Shown: positions 47,218 through 58,314 of the stretch, piece after piece
Layout of the letters: every line of letters begins with the position of its first letter
Numbering within the stretch: the stretch's first letter is position 1
NCBI RefSeq assembly: GCF_029867415.1
Contig: NC_081184.1
Span: forward strand, 108,983,360-109,047,359
Direction: 5' to 3'
DNA length: 64,000 bases
Origin: Vicia villosa
Taxonomy: Eukaryota > Streptophyta > Magnoliopsida > Fabales > Fabaceae
Position numbers and translations under genes: made by a program
Notes under the pieces: generated by a model
Seen by the model: only the letters and a program-made list of their open reading frames with translations
Told to the model about the DNA's origin: nothing
The model's database searches: none

Positions 47218-47678
47218 TACTTGTTTAAGAGCTTCTAGCATTTTTTTTTGCTTTTGTTGTTTCTAATTTCTTGCTGTTGTGTTGCATTTGTTTTCATCAA
47301 TGAATATCTTTTTGTTTTATCTAAATTTTTTTTTACTATTTTTGATTTATGACAAAAAGGGGGAGAGAAAGTGAAATTTTGACTTGATTAAATAGTGTAC
47401 AAAAAGTTGTATTTCTTTCTGAAAGTATGCAGGAAAATCATATTCTGAAAGAAAATCTGATAGATCTTCTAAAGAAGCACTCTGAAAAGAAAAACAAGCT
47501 AATCTTTTGAAGAAGTACGCTGGAGAGAAAAATATACTCAAGGAAGTTATCTCTTAAATTTATTTTTTAAGTATTTATTTCAGGGAAAGATTATACATCT
47601 CAGAGGGATATTGTTTTTCTAAATACAAAATTTTTGATCAGAACTTAAATGTTTTGTCATCATAAAAAAGGGGGAGAT
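47218..47678 (+). mobile_element. Sirevirus 3' region with repeated polypurine tracts
   Basis: AAAAAGGGGGAGAGAAAG at about 47355 and AAAAAAGGGGGAGATTG ending at 47680. Multiple such tracts before the 3' LTR are a known Sirevirus trait. No gene. Confidence 0.75.
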
Positions 47679-48733
47679 TGTTAGAACATAGTTTGGTTCT
47701 AATCATATCTTAGAGTTTTCATGATATTAATTAAACAAATTTTGTATAAGTAAATGTGGTACTCTAATTATATGTTTCTTATTTCATAAGAAGTTCTAAC
47801 CAAGTACCATCAGAACATGGACTTTATGTAAAGCTGAACAAACAAAGAAAGAAAAGTCACGTTGAAGTTCAAGAAGTTCTAATGCATGAAGACTTCTGAA
47901 TGAACTAACCACTGTAGAAAAATTCTAATAGAATTTATATTCACAAAGTCAAGACAGAAGTTGTGAAGAAAAGGAAAAACAAAATGCAAAGTTTTGATAC
48001 AAGATAAAATACCGTTAGAGACATAATGATTAAAAGACGGCTGAAACATTTATGAAGAACAAATATTAAGAAGCATGCAAAGCAAAAATAACCAAGATGA
48101 CACACAACATTTATTGCAGAACAACTTACGAGGAAGTAACAGACAACATTTTCCAAAGGCTATAAATAGAAGATCAATTTGAAAAAGTAAGGATATGCTC
48201 ACTTACAATACATCACATGAAGGAAAAACGTGAACTCTTATGCTGAAAGAAAATACTTCGTTCATAACATCATACTAAAGTCATATCCATTGTACTTAAG
48301 CATAATGAAAAATGACAGTTGTGATATAGCTTTGATTAAGAAGCATTAAGTTCACTTGTTAGAAGTTATTGTTGTATTGATTCTTGAGTAACCAAGTTGT
48401 GGTTAAGATTCTCAAGAAGATGTTGTATATTGTTTCTTGAGTAACCAAGTTGTGGTTAAGATTCTCAAGAAGACGTTGTATATTGTTCCTTGAGTAACCA
48501 AGTTGTGGTTAAGATTCTCAAGAAAACGTTGGCAGCTGCCTTCGTGAACCAATTGTAATCAAGTTTTGATTAGTGGATTAAGTCCTCAACGGAGAGAGGC
48601 GAAATCACCTTGAAGGGTGGACTTGAGTAGTTTGAGTTTAAACGAACCAGAATAAAAATATCGTGTGAATTTTTATTTGTGAAAGAAAACCCCTTATTCA
48701 ACCCCCCTTCTAATTGTTTTCATACCCTTCACA
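47679..48733 (+). repeat. 3' LTR of the Sirevirus-like element
   Basis: 1055 bp, start TGTTAGAACATAG, end ...CCCTTCACA. Near 48360-48540 there are three copies of a 60-bp unit (CTTGAGTAACCAAGTTGTGG). No second LTR is in the window because the element is cut on its left. The right flank is a decayed LINE. Confidence 0.8.
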
Positions 48734-48739
48734 TATATC

Positions 48740-48980
48740 GAATAGCTTGAATATATGTAATCCTAACCCCTTTCTTCACTAGGACTTTCCAAAAAATATT
48801 TTCAGGCACTCTACCATATGCCTTATACAATTAAATAGTAATTAAGTGCATGTCTTATTGGTGCATCTGATACTGCTTCATCACACGTCGTAATAGATAG
48901 ATCGCTTCCATGGCCGACCTTACAAGAATGAAACCAAATTGATTCTAGGTGTGGTATATTTGTAAGGGGCCCATAAAGGG
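48740..48980 (-). pseudogene. LINE reverse-transcriptase fragment, heavily decayed
   Basis: On the minus strand, with several frame shifts, one reads NQFGF, AMEAIYLLRR, KAYGRVPENIFWK and KKGVRITYIQAI. These are the order and spacing of the palm region of plant non-LTR RT. Broken by the Sirevirus LTR on its left. Confidence 0.65.
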
Positions 48981-49578
48981 AGAAGTTAAAGGGGGGGGGG
49001 TGACATAAAATATCGCCCACACCAGCTTCTTGATTGCTGTTTATTAGATTGGGCATTCATCATTCAAATGTGACGCCTATTTTTCAGATCGACTGCCTTT
49101 CCACGGAAACTTGGAGGTGATATGTCCTATTTGTTACGGTATGGGAGACAGAGACAGATGGAGTTAGCCATGCTTCTCGAAGAAACGAGGACATAACGAC
49201 ATTTTCCCATACTCCTAAAAAAGGGAATTGTGGAACCTATCCTCTTGGAATCCGAGACCTAAGCCCACAAGATCCTTATAAATACCTCACTCAACCTTGA
49301 GGTCAGGAGGGAGATTTAATTCATTACGCAAAAACACCATATAATAGTTTGGACGGTCCTTATATGAGTAAAGAGACGATGACTATGGTTTTAAATTGTG
49401 GATGCAATTGTAGGTGTTGCGATTGTGGTTGTTGCAATGCGCATTGTGACTATTACAGTGTGGATTTTTAAAGCGACATATTTGAAATACAATGTAGAAA
49501 AAGACTTAATGTTAAATTTTTTTCTTTACATATGAACTAAATTGAAGTTTAGAATTTTAAACCAAACTTTCTATTCGT
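48981..49578. other. Unassigned, possible old LTR piece
   Basis: No gene seen. CTTATAAATACCTCACTC near 49276 looks like a TATA box in an LTR, and 49060-49360 has LTR-like text, but no partner copy is in the window. Confidence 0.35.
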
Positions 49579-49759
49579 GTGTTTGGATGGAGAAGCGTCA
49601 TCAACAAACTTCCGACGAGAGAAGCACTCGGTAAAAGAGGTATTTTGCTTATCTTGAATTCTTCGTGTGTTTTCTGTGGAGAGAACAAAGAAATTATGCT
49701 CCACTGTTTATTGTTTTGTCAAGCCTCAGATTTGGTATGGAAGGATGTTGCTGAGTGGC
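49579..49759 (+). pseudogene. LINE zinc-binding (zf-RVT) domain, left part
   Basis: GWRSVINKLPTREALGKRG followed by CVFCGENKEIMLHCLLFC matches the zinc-binding region that follows RT in plant LINEs. The frame is interrupted after AEW by the Athila-like insertion at 49760 and resumes at 54552. Confidence 0.8.
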
Positions 49760-50851
49760 TGATCCGCTGTCGCACGCGGGTCAAAAACGAGTTAATTTGT
49801 AAAACGGTAGTTTAGCGGTAACGACAACTCGAATATCGTTCTCACAAGGATTCTTGTATTATATTAACTAATCAAAATCGATTAAGGGGGGGTTGGTTCA
49901 GGTTCGAATTATAGAAAAAGTGATTATCAAAAGAGATTAATGAAATAAGCTGTTTTGAAAAAGTGATTATAAAATTAAGCCAATCTACTGTTCTCGGTTC
50001 CGACTTATCATAGGTTTCTACCTTACCAAATTCCTAAGCGGCTTCGATCTCTATTCGATTTCTATATCAATTGACAAGCGCAAAAGACATAAACTAGATT
50101 GACATTCCTATATTCCGAATTAAGCAAACGGGTTAAGCTCTCGTGAATTAAGCAAACACGAATTACAAACGCGAATTAACGACAAAGCGACGTAACGACG
50201 ATTAATAGTTAGGGATGCAATCTTACGAATTTAATCAACACAATTCCATGTATACACAAGTTAAGCATATGCAATTCATAGATTAGTATTGAAAGAGAAA
50301 CGAATTAAATTGATAAAGTATAAACCTCAAAGCGTCGGAACGCGATTACAGCAGATTGACTCTGAATGTTTAGTTCTCCATAATCGTATCAAGCTCCCAA
50401 AATTTCGTGAATAGTGATGATAGTCCCTCCTCAATTTTACGGCCAAACCTAGGTACTAGAGAGAACCAAACGGTTTATAGCCCAACTGGGTCAAATACAT
50501 AACCCAGCCCAATACAGATGACCCAAACTAAATAAAAAACTATTGTTGCAACTTCAAACACAATTCTGGGAAATATAGGTTCCGAATATGACTTCGACTC
50601 CAACACAAAAGTCGTAGCTCTCTTTCTCAGCTTTCCGGCGATTATTAGAACGCCTCAATAGGACTCCCGGAACTCCAGTTATGATCGTTTCCGTGCAGAC
50701 TGTTGAAGCTGAAAAATTCAATACGAAAATCAAATAACAATAAAAATAAATTAAAATATAAAAACATAATAAAATAGAAAAATAAACAAACCAAACCATA
50801 GAAATGCCTAAGTACAAACATAAAGGAACGTGCATCAAAATGCACTGATCA
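49760..50851 (-). repeat. 3' LTR of the Athila-like element
   Basis: 1092 bp, direct copy of 53461-54551. On the minus strand it is preceded by the purine tract AAGTGTGGGGGAATT (complement of 50852-50866). Confidence 0.93.
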
Positions 50852-51845
50852 AATTCCCCCACACTTGAACTTTTGCACTCCAAGCAAAATTAAATCAAAC
50901 TCAAGAAACACACAACATCTGTTACTCATTCCAGACTACAAACTCTTCTGCGGTTAATGTTGCATCAATAGGTACTAATCTTTCACACTAAAGATATCGT
51001 AGGAACACAATTCCGCAATTGTGCGGTCATAAGCCTCCTAAACATACAAACCACTTCGAATCATGTTATTATGCCAAAGTCTAACTTACTCATCCTCCTT
51101 TTTACTCTTTTTCATTCTGGCGCAATCACATTAAGCCCGTTATCTCCACACACTCATAGTAAGGCTACCGGTTAGTGACTCTGATCTCTTTTTTTTTTTT
51201 GCATGGGGTTCTGGTACCTAAGTGGTATACCCCTTTTATTTCTCAATTGTAGTTGCGGGGGATCGGACCGTAATCCTCCCTACCAAGTTCAGCACCAGAA
51301 ACCGCTGAACCAACTAACAAAAAGTTTTGAAATCTTTTTCTTGAAGGTTTCACAACCGTTGGGTTAAGTGACCGGGTGAGGGTCACCAAACTTAGAAGGT
51401 GAATTACCTTTTTCTTTTTTTTTTCTTTTTTTTTTTCCGGAACATTCACTTATATTCATCGGCTTCCCTGTGTAAAGTGTGTGAGAGATGGTGCCGATTG
51501 CTGAAATAAACTACTCAAGAGCTGTCATAGAATGAGAATTTAAGGCTAAAACATAATAAAAAATTAAAATCAATTTCCATATGCAGGAGACCTACGGTGT
51601 TAAAACAATACCGATCGTGTGAATTTTTCCAAGTCTCCGCAAACTCGACTCAAATCAGTCTATAGCCTAAAACTTTCAAAAGATGCATTCTTTTATTAAA
51701 AAAACAAAAACAAGACAAAACAAAGAACAAAAGAAAAGAAAATAAATGATTCCTTCCCCCGCACTTAAAACATGCATTGTCCTCGATGACAAGACATAAA
51801 TATTAAAGTAAGAAGGAGAGAAAGGAAAGAACACACCCGAGTAGT
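50852..51845 (-). mobile_element. Athila-like element: polypurine tract and 3' internal region
   Basis: No coding region. Polypurine tract complement at 50852-50866, then a non-coding stretch with T-rich and poly-A runs (51186-51200, 51405-51435). CCCCCGCACTTAAAACATG near 51757 repeats the style of the tract region. Confidence 0.6.
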
Positions 51846-52288
51846 CAAGGAGGATAGGTGATCACATAAGCAGCCTTTTCTAGTGAAGGATCTTCTACAT
51901 TCTCTTCTTCCAAAGTGGGATTCTCATGGAGTAGCTTTGGGTAATGTCCATTGAACTTGAAATTTTTATTAGTGCCTTCGCCTTTTATTCCAGGATCAAA
52001 GAAGAATATTCAATAAGTAAAAGTGTCGAATGGGCACATGATCTTCTTTTTCACAACATCAAAGCTCAAAAGATTGAGGGGTTGTCCCACTAATTTTGTT
52101 TCATCTTCCTCTTTAATTGAGACCTTATGCAAAATCATAATAGATGGACTAATATCAGAAATGTCATCCAAGTTCCATTCAGTTCCCTTCTTATATTCTT
52201 GCAATAACCGTAACAACTTTTGTTCCTGTTCAGATTCAAGTTTTGATGAAATTATTACATGCAAGTTTTTATTAAATTCTAAAAACAA
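51846..52288 (-). pseudogene. Athila-like pol remnant
   Basis: The minus frame 52288-52010 has HVIISSKLESEQEQKLLRLL then DDISDISPSI, the segment just before the RT palm in Athila pol, then VVKKK and CPFDTFTY. The usual RT, RNase H and integrase are missing. The tail to 51846 (FKFNGHYPKLL ... YVITYPP) looks like the extreme end of pol. So internal deletions have fused the two ends. Confidence 0.65.
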
Positions 52289-52420
52289 AGGAAGTGGCTT
52301 TAGCTCTAAAGCAGATGGTTGCTCAATGGAAGAAGTGCTTGGGGCAGCTGGGATTTCAAGAGTATCAGCTGCATGAACAAGTTCATCGATAAAAACTTCA
52401 CCTGTAGTAAATTTGTTACC

Positions 52421-52933
52421 CTACAAGGCAGCATCAATCTCAGCACATACAACATAAATGTTAGTGTCAGTACAATCATAACATGAGTAAACATCATCAA
52501 AATCAGACAATGATGAAAAATCATCTGCAAACAAATCAGTACAAGTATCATCAACAGTTTTAGAAAGCAACTCTATTTGAAAAACAGATTGCTCTTCCAA
52601 GGGTTGTTGGTTTGATCCTTGAGCTTGCTGCATGGCATTCATCAAAGAGGCAAGCTGTCCAATTTGTGTTTGCAAAGTCTGAAGAGTAGAATCTATTTGT
52701 TGTTGGTACTGAAGATTATTTGCAACCATTTGCTTGACAATATCCTCTAGTGAAGGTTCAGAAGGTGCAGAGCGCACACCCTGAAATTCATTCAGATGCA
52801 TATGCGGATCCTCACCTGCAAAACCATTAAAACTAGGCAACAAATGTGTTAAACCATATTCCAATTCAAAAGGTGCATCAGCCGCAGGATTGTCAATACA
52901 TAAACCATTATAGTTCACATTAGGGACAACCAA
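52421..52933 (-). pseudogene. Athila-like gag remnant
   Basis: 170 codons: FELEYGLTHLLPSFNGFAGE then EDPHMHLNEF (start of the Athila gag capsid), joined to SLEDIVKQMVANNLQYQQQI and QIGQLASLM (a later coiled-coil part). Most of the capsid between EF and SLED is missing. It could encode a short protein but not a full gag. Confidence 0.75.
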
Positions 52934-53401
52934 CTTCTTTGTTCAGCCATGGTTTCAACAAATACAGAAATACCAATTATGTCCCAAACAGGCAGAACAA
53001 ATAGAAAGAAGGAAAACGATTAAAATAAATTCAGAAAAATATAAAAACACAAAATGTAATCTATTTAAGACAAATAAGAATTTTTCGAAATTTTTTGGAT
53101 TTTTTGGAAAAACAAAAACATTAAAAATTAATTAAAAATAGAAAAAAGACGAATTTGGCGATTTGGGGGCCAAATTCCTTTAGTACTCTTTGTCGATTTT
53201 TTTCTGATATTCAGAAAAAATTTCGGAGCAAATCGAGACAGTAGCTTCCAAACTTACCTGATAGGATGAAAAACTTATCACTGTACTGCAACCGGTATTG
53301 CAACCCTGAAAATCAACAACCACACCACAAAAAAAACAAGAAAAATCCTAGACATAACATTATACCTGTGACTCTAATATCGGTTAATAACGACAAGAAT
53401 C
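52934..53401 (-). mobile_element. Athila-like 5' leader
   Basis: AT-rich leader between the tRNA-like segment and gag. No gene; the short plus open frame 53266-53463 overlaps the tRNA-like sequence and is an accident. Confidence 0.6.
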
Positions 53402-53453
53402 CCCGGGTCACCCGCGTGACAGGCGGGAATACTTACCACTATACTACAACGAC
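53402..53453 (-). other. tRNA-Asp-like segment at the primer-binding site
   Basis: On the minus strand, after LTR end GCGGATCA and AAT, comes TGGC and then GTCGTTGTAGTATAGTGGTA followed by the anticodon arm CCCGCCTGTCACGCGGG and TGACCCGGG. This is the 5' 52 nt of plant tRNA-Asp (GTC anticodon), recalled from memory, ending in the T stem. The last 20 nt of the tRNA are missing, so it is not a functional gene. Athila elements use a tRNA-Asp primer, and the acceptor stem's symmetry makes TGGCGTCGTTG serve as primer site as well. Confidence 0.85.
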
Positions 53454-53460
53454 GCCAATT

Positions 53461-54551
53461 TGATCCGCTGTCGCACGCGGGTCAAAAACGAGTTAATTTG
53501 TAAAACGGTAGTTTAGCGGTAACGACAACTCGAATATAGTTCTCACAAGGATTCTTGTATTATATTAACTAATCAAAATTGATTAAGGGGGGGTTGGTTC
53601 AGGTTCGAATTATAGAAAAAGTGATTATCAAAAGAGATTAATGAAATAAGCTGTTTTGAAAAAGTGATTATAAAATTAAGCCAATCTACTGTTCTCGGTT
53701 CCGGCTTATCATAGGTTTCTACCTTACCAAATTCCTAAGCGGCTTCGATCTCTATTCGATTTCTATATCAATTGACAAGCGCAAAAGACATAAACTAGAT
53801 TGACATTCCTATATTCCGAATTAAGCAAACGGGTTAAGCTCTCGTGAATTAAGCAAACACGAATTACAAACGCGAATTAACGACAAAGCGACGTAACAGC
53901 GATTAATAGTTAGGGATGCAATCTTACGAATTTAATCAACACAATTCCATGTATACACAAATTAAGCAAATGCAATTCATATATTAGTATTGAAAGAGAA
54001 ACGAATTAAATTGATAAAGTATAAACCTCAAAGCGTCGGAACGCGATTACAGCAGATTGACTCTGAATGTTTAGCTCTCCATAATCGTATCAAGCTCCCA
54101 AAATTTCGTGAATAGTAATGATAGTCCCTCCTCAATTTTACGGCCAAACCTAGGTACTAGAGAGAACCAAACGGTTTATAGCCCAACTGGGTCAAATACA
54201 TAACCCAGCCCAATACAGTGACCCAAACTAAATAAAAAACTATTGTTGCAACTTCAAACACAATTCTGGGAAATATAGGTTCCGAATATGACTTCGACTC
54301 CAACACGAAAGTCGTAGCTCTCTTTCTCAGCTTTCCGGCGATTATTAGAACGCCTCAATCGAACTCCCGGAACTCCAGTTATGATCGTTTCCGTGCAGAC
54401 TGTTGAAGCTGAAAAATTCAATACGAAAGTCAAATAACAATAAAAATAAATTAAAATATAAAAACATAATAAAATAGAAAAATAAACAAACCAAACCATA
54501 GAAATGCCTAAGTACAAACATAAAGGAACGTGCATCAAAATGCACTGATCA
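53461..54551 (-). repeat. 5' LTR of the Athila-like element
   Basis: 1091 bp, TG...CA on both strands, target copy GTGGC on its right. The open frames at 54254-54545 are shared by both LTRs but carry no domain. Confidence 0.93.
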
Positions 54552-54962
54552 GTGGCTGAGCATGAATGACTATACGAAGGGCAACTTAAAGGAGAGCTTT
54601 TTGTTTTGGTGCTTAGAAGGCAAGAAAAATAGGCTTTAGAAAGGGAAAGGAAGGAGTGGCGTGGCTAGCAGTTTGTTGATATTTGTGGACGACAAGAAAT
54701 AATATTATTTTTAGGAATGAAACGTGGAATATCTCCGACATAGTATGGGGCGTCAAAGCGTTGGTTTGGCGTTGGTCTTTTGTTGAGAAAATTATGCAAC
54801 CCAATTGTAATTTTTATGAGTTTAGTAGAAATCCTTATTTTTATTTGTCGTAAATCGCAATTGGCGTGTAATTTTTTTCTCGGCTTCGTGGTCGAGTTGT
54901 CTTTGTATTTTCTTTCGAGAACTTTTGTTCTCTAATCAATATATCTCTTGCTTAAAAAAAAT
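54552..54962 (+). pseudogene. LINE 3' end, right part, with poly(A) tail
   Basis: Continues the LINE cut at 49759: SMNDYTKGNLKESFLFWCLE then stops and frame changes through 54830. Non-coding tail with CTCTAATCAATATATCTC and an A-run at 54954-54962, the typical LINE end. Confidence 0.75.
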
Positions 54963-55254
54963 ATATAATTCACAAAACTTCCTTAAATTTACTAAACATA
55001 AACTACAAAACTTTATTTTGCATGAATTAAACTATAAAATAAATAAATAAATAAATAAATTTATTTCACATAGCATACAAGAATTAGATTAATTGTTTCG
55101 CCAAAACGAATGTAAAAAAACTTTCTATTTGCAGATACGCCGCCGCTGCCGAAACAAGTTTGGCCGCCTCTGAAACTCCAACGCCCGCCGCTACCGAAAC
55201 GATTAACCCAAACCCTAATTCGGTTTTCTGATAATCCTATATATTGCAGCAGCT
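54963..55254 (+). promoter_or_regulatory. Upstream region of the F-box gene
   Basis: AT-rich to 55130, then a GC-rich leader (GCCGCCGCTGCCGAAAC-like words at 55138-55195). TATATATT at 55233-55240, about 20 bp before the first in-frame ATG, may be a TATA box, but it is rather close. Weak call. Confidence 0.35.
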
Positions 55255-56199
55255 ATGCTGATAATCTCATTCACAGTTAGAGATCATGTCTTCTGGCCGT
55301 TCAATTCCAACATCCATAGAATCAGCGACTTGCCGGATTCAATTCTCTCTCACATTCTCTCTTTCCTTCCAACCAAATTCGTTGCAACCACAAGCATTCT
55401 CTCAAAGAGATGGAAACCGGTATGGCTCTATGTCCTTATTCTCAACTTCGATGACAAAGCATTCAATCCTAATTTGGTCAAAGTAAGGATTAATTATGAT
55501 ATGGATAATCTGATCACTTTGGTTTCTAAGGCAAATATTTTGCATATAAGTCAGGTATGAATATTATGCTCCTGAGTAAGTGTTTTAGAAATTTAAGATA
55601 TAATTGTAATTTGTTTTCTAACTATACCTTTATTGTATTTTCAGTCTTTTCATTGAGTGTACAAATATATAATAATTTTTTGATCAATATGCACATAAGA
55701 TATGGAATATAGAATATACATTTTAATGTTCTATCGTGTGCAACTCACGCAGATATATGGGGTGACTTGGAAAACACTTCCCATGTTTCCCAATTTGACT
55801 CACATGGAACTTGATTCTATTCATAGCTCACTACGGGAGAGGAGGGAGTGCAGGTCGATGTTAGAAATACTCCCACATTTTCCCAAACTTCAACATTTTA
55901 AGATTTGGTTTATATTTTATAATTTTCCGGGTGCAATGGATATTTGTTCTGAATGTTTGATGGTTCCACCCAATTCCACCATTGCTCCAGAATGTCTTCT
56001 GTCACAGCTTAAATCATTTAGCATTAAAGGGTACACAGGGAGAGAATGCGAGTTCAAATTTGTAAAATATATTTTGCAACATTCAAAAGTATTAGAGACT
56101 ATGACAATCAAGAGTACCTGCCTTGAAAAGAAACAAATGATTATGAAGTTATCTTCGTGCACAAGAAGCTCTACAACATGTAAACTTCTATTTGGTTGA
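55255..56199 (+). CDS. F-box/FBD protein gene with internal loss of LRR region
   Basis: Two open segments joined by a plausible intron: exon 55255-55554, donor CAG|GTATGA, acceptor CACGCAG|ATAT at 55752, exon 55753-56199, both phase 0; 248 residues. Residues about 20-65 are an F-box ([20 protein letters not shown] ... LSKRWKPVW), which binds SKP1 in an SCF ubiquitin ligase. The second exon has an LRR-like [10 protein letters not shown] and ends in an FBD domain ([18 protein letters not shown] ... VLETMTI ... [10 protein letters not shown]). Family members usually have about 200 further residues of LRR between these parts, so the substrate-binding arc is nearly gone. A second ATG at 55286 ([10 protein letters not shown], the usual family start) is out of frame with the F-box, which points to a frameshift near the start. 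Probably a degenerate paralogue. Confidence 0.65.
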
Positions 56200-56999
56200 T
56201 GATGACAATTATGTCAAGGTTCTTTTTGAAGAATGTAGTGGTTTTTCATGAAAGAAATTTTTGGGAGTAATATTATATACTTTTTCTTAGTGTAAAGAGA
56301 GAGACCAATTCATTTAATCAAAATTCTACTTTTTTATTTATTTTAGTGTATATAGTATGATTGTTAATTCTACGAATACTGGCAAAATCTATAACTATGA
56401 TATATTTTGATTATTACTTGTATGCCTCCCTTTGATTCAATTTGAACATTTTGTTTTTTGTATGGCTCACTATGTTTCATGTGTGGATGGTTCTGTGTTT
56501 TTGAGTGCTAACTAGTATTATTGCATCAATCATTCTATATGTCAGCATCTTATTACATGGTCAGGCTTTGGTTGAGAACATTATATGGATTTTGAACTTA
56601 AGTATAGCCGCATGTTTCACATGTTCTCTAACTTTTGAATTTTTCAATGTAAAGAAACATTTAAGTTTATGGTTAGTCCACTCTTTACCACTCTGTCCAT
56701 GTGTGTTAAGAGTGTTTATGGTTCTGTTTAGTGCTATTCATCCGTAGATGTCAAATATTTTTGTGATTGTCAAACTGTTTCAAGTTTAAAGGAAAATTAA
56801 ACTTTCTTGCAATTCTGTTTTCCCCTTCTATGTGAGTGCATATAGTAAGGTGAATAAATAGGACATAACCACAAACTATTTTATATAATCTATAGAGCAA
56901 TAGAATATTCTATACTATACCAAATTAGCAATAAGCAGTGAAAACAATATTTGAGGTCCTGAAAGTTCCAAATTTACAACCCTGTGTACAACAGCTTGT
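56200..56999. other. Unassigned, 3' flank of the F-box gene
   Basis: AT-rich and non-coding. The plus open frame 56505-56747 has hydrophobic composition but no recognised domain. The ELIP-like sequence begins near the end of this stretch. Confidence 0.5.
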
Positions 57000-57379
57000 G
57001 GCAGATGATGATGATGATGATGATGAAATGGCAGATGAGCACAAAGTTTTTGGATTTGATGGCTTTAGGTGGGCCGGCACCTGAAAGGATCAATGGAAGG
57101 TTGGCTATGATTGGTTTTGTAGCAGCAATGGGGTGGAAATAGTTAAAGGGCAGGGTTTGGTTGGACAATTGTCTGGTGGTGGAGTTCCATGGTTCTTGGG
57201 GACAAGTGTGTTCTTGTCACTTACGTCATTGATTCCATTTTTTGCAAGGTGTTAGTGTTGAGTCTAAATCAAAAAGTATCATGTCCTCAGATGCAGAGTT
57301 GTGAAATGGAAGAATTGCTATGTTGGGTTAGATTGCATTGGCCTTCACAGAGTATGTTAAGGGTACATCCCTTGTGTAA
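57000..57379 (+). pseudogene. Early light-induced protein (ELIP) pseudogene
   Basis: Reads [20 protein letters not shown] (first chlorophyll-binding helix with ExxxGR), then, after one frameshift, [20 protein letters not shown] and FLGTSVFLSLTSLIPFF, then, after another shift, GVSVESKSKSIMSSDAEL and the third-helix end TEYVKGTSLV-stop. Two frameshifts and at least two stops (one at the Trp codon before NGR) make it dead. ELIPs are thylakoid proteins that bind chlorophyll under light stress. The transit peptide and most of the N-terminus are absent, and no intron is seen in this stretch, so it may be a processed or truncated copy. A GAT repeat (57006-57024) lies just upstream. Confidence 0.85.
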
Positions 57380-57751
57380 TAGAGTTCTTTGGGGACATAT
57401 TTAAGGTTTTTAGGGTTTGTAGTTAGAAGCCAATCTAGGAATCGATTATGTATACTTATGTAGTTCAAAGTTCCAAGAATGTAGTTGAACTTTCTCTAAT
57501 TTCTTTATAAAACAATTCTTAGTGTGCCTCTTGATGTTTACTTTCCTACTAGAATCATCCTCACATAGACCATAGGGAATAACATGACAATATTATTGGC
57601 ATTGTGTCTTTTAACAAAACCTGTATTGCTTTTTTTGCTGTTGCGAGATATACTATTTTCTTGTGTTGTCAATCACAGATCATACAAAATAACAGTATTG
57701 TTGAGCATTTTATCACATGGTCAGTTATTTTGAAATCTTTTGTGTAGTAAT
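57380..57751. other. Unassigned 3' flank of the ELIP pseudogene
   Basis: Non-coding. Ends with target copy GTAAT (57747-57751) of the next element; the flank resumes at 62412. Confidence 0.6.
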
Positions 57752-58314
57752 TGTTAGAAAAAACAATTTCAATCAAATGGTTCGAGGCTAAATCGTGAAC
57801 GAAATCACTTTTCTTATAAGTATTTCAAGCACTTTCGATATGTCTTAGAGTTGGAACGCAGGAATACCCGGGAATAATTCAGCCTTTTATCGAGTTTGCG
57901 TAAGACCGACGAAAACTCGGATGTAGCGAAGATTGTCTGGAATTTTAGTGAATACGATAGGCTTGTTAGATATATAATTTTTGTTGTTTTTTTTCCTGAA
58001 TCCAGAATGAGGTTTTTATAGGCCACTTTAGTATTATTTCATAAGGTAGCGATCCTTCGTGAAACAATTCCTTTTCCAAAAGTTACAATGCTTGGCCTAT
58101 TGCAACCTTTACCAAGAGTTGCATGTTTTTATTCAGCAACACTTCACGAAGTGTTGGCTATTTCTGATTCAAATTTCAAATTGTCTATTGCAACACTTCA
58201 CGAAGTGTTGCCTATTTTCATATTCAAAATAGAAACTTCACATAGATATTTTCTTGTCATTTTAGAACACACCCATGGTAATTAAATATTATTAATTATT
58301 AATAATTTTCAACA
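57752..58314 (-). repeat. 3' LTR of the decayed copia element
   Basis: 563 bp; matches 61850-62411 with roughly two dozen differences. Contains CACTTCACGAAGTGTTG palindromes at 58141-58157 and 58194-58210. Confidence 0.9.

Larger units (their letters stand above)
49760..54551 (-). mobile_element. Non-autonomous Athila-like Ty3/gypsy element
   Basis: 4792 bp, minus strand. LTRs 53461-54551 (5') and 49760-50851 (3') begin TGATCAGTGC and end GCGGATCA on the minus strand. The target duplication GTGGC is at 49755-49759 and 54552-54556. The LTRs differ at about 15 positions (1.4%). The interior of 2.6 kb holds shortened gag and pol pieces and a tRNA-Asp-type primer region. Inserted in a LINE. Confidence 0.9.

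Noticed and set aside
50554..50883. 109-codon minus open frame, also at 54254-54538
   Set aside because: Duplicated because it lies in both LTRs; no domain, and LTR coding is not expected in this family.
53402..53453. Functional tRNA-Asp gene on the minus strand
   Set aside because: The 3' part of the T arm and the acceptor 3' strand are missing, and it sits at the primer site of a retroelement.
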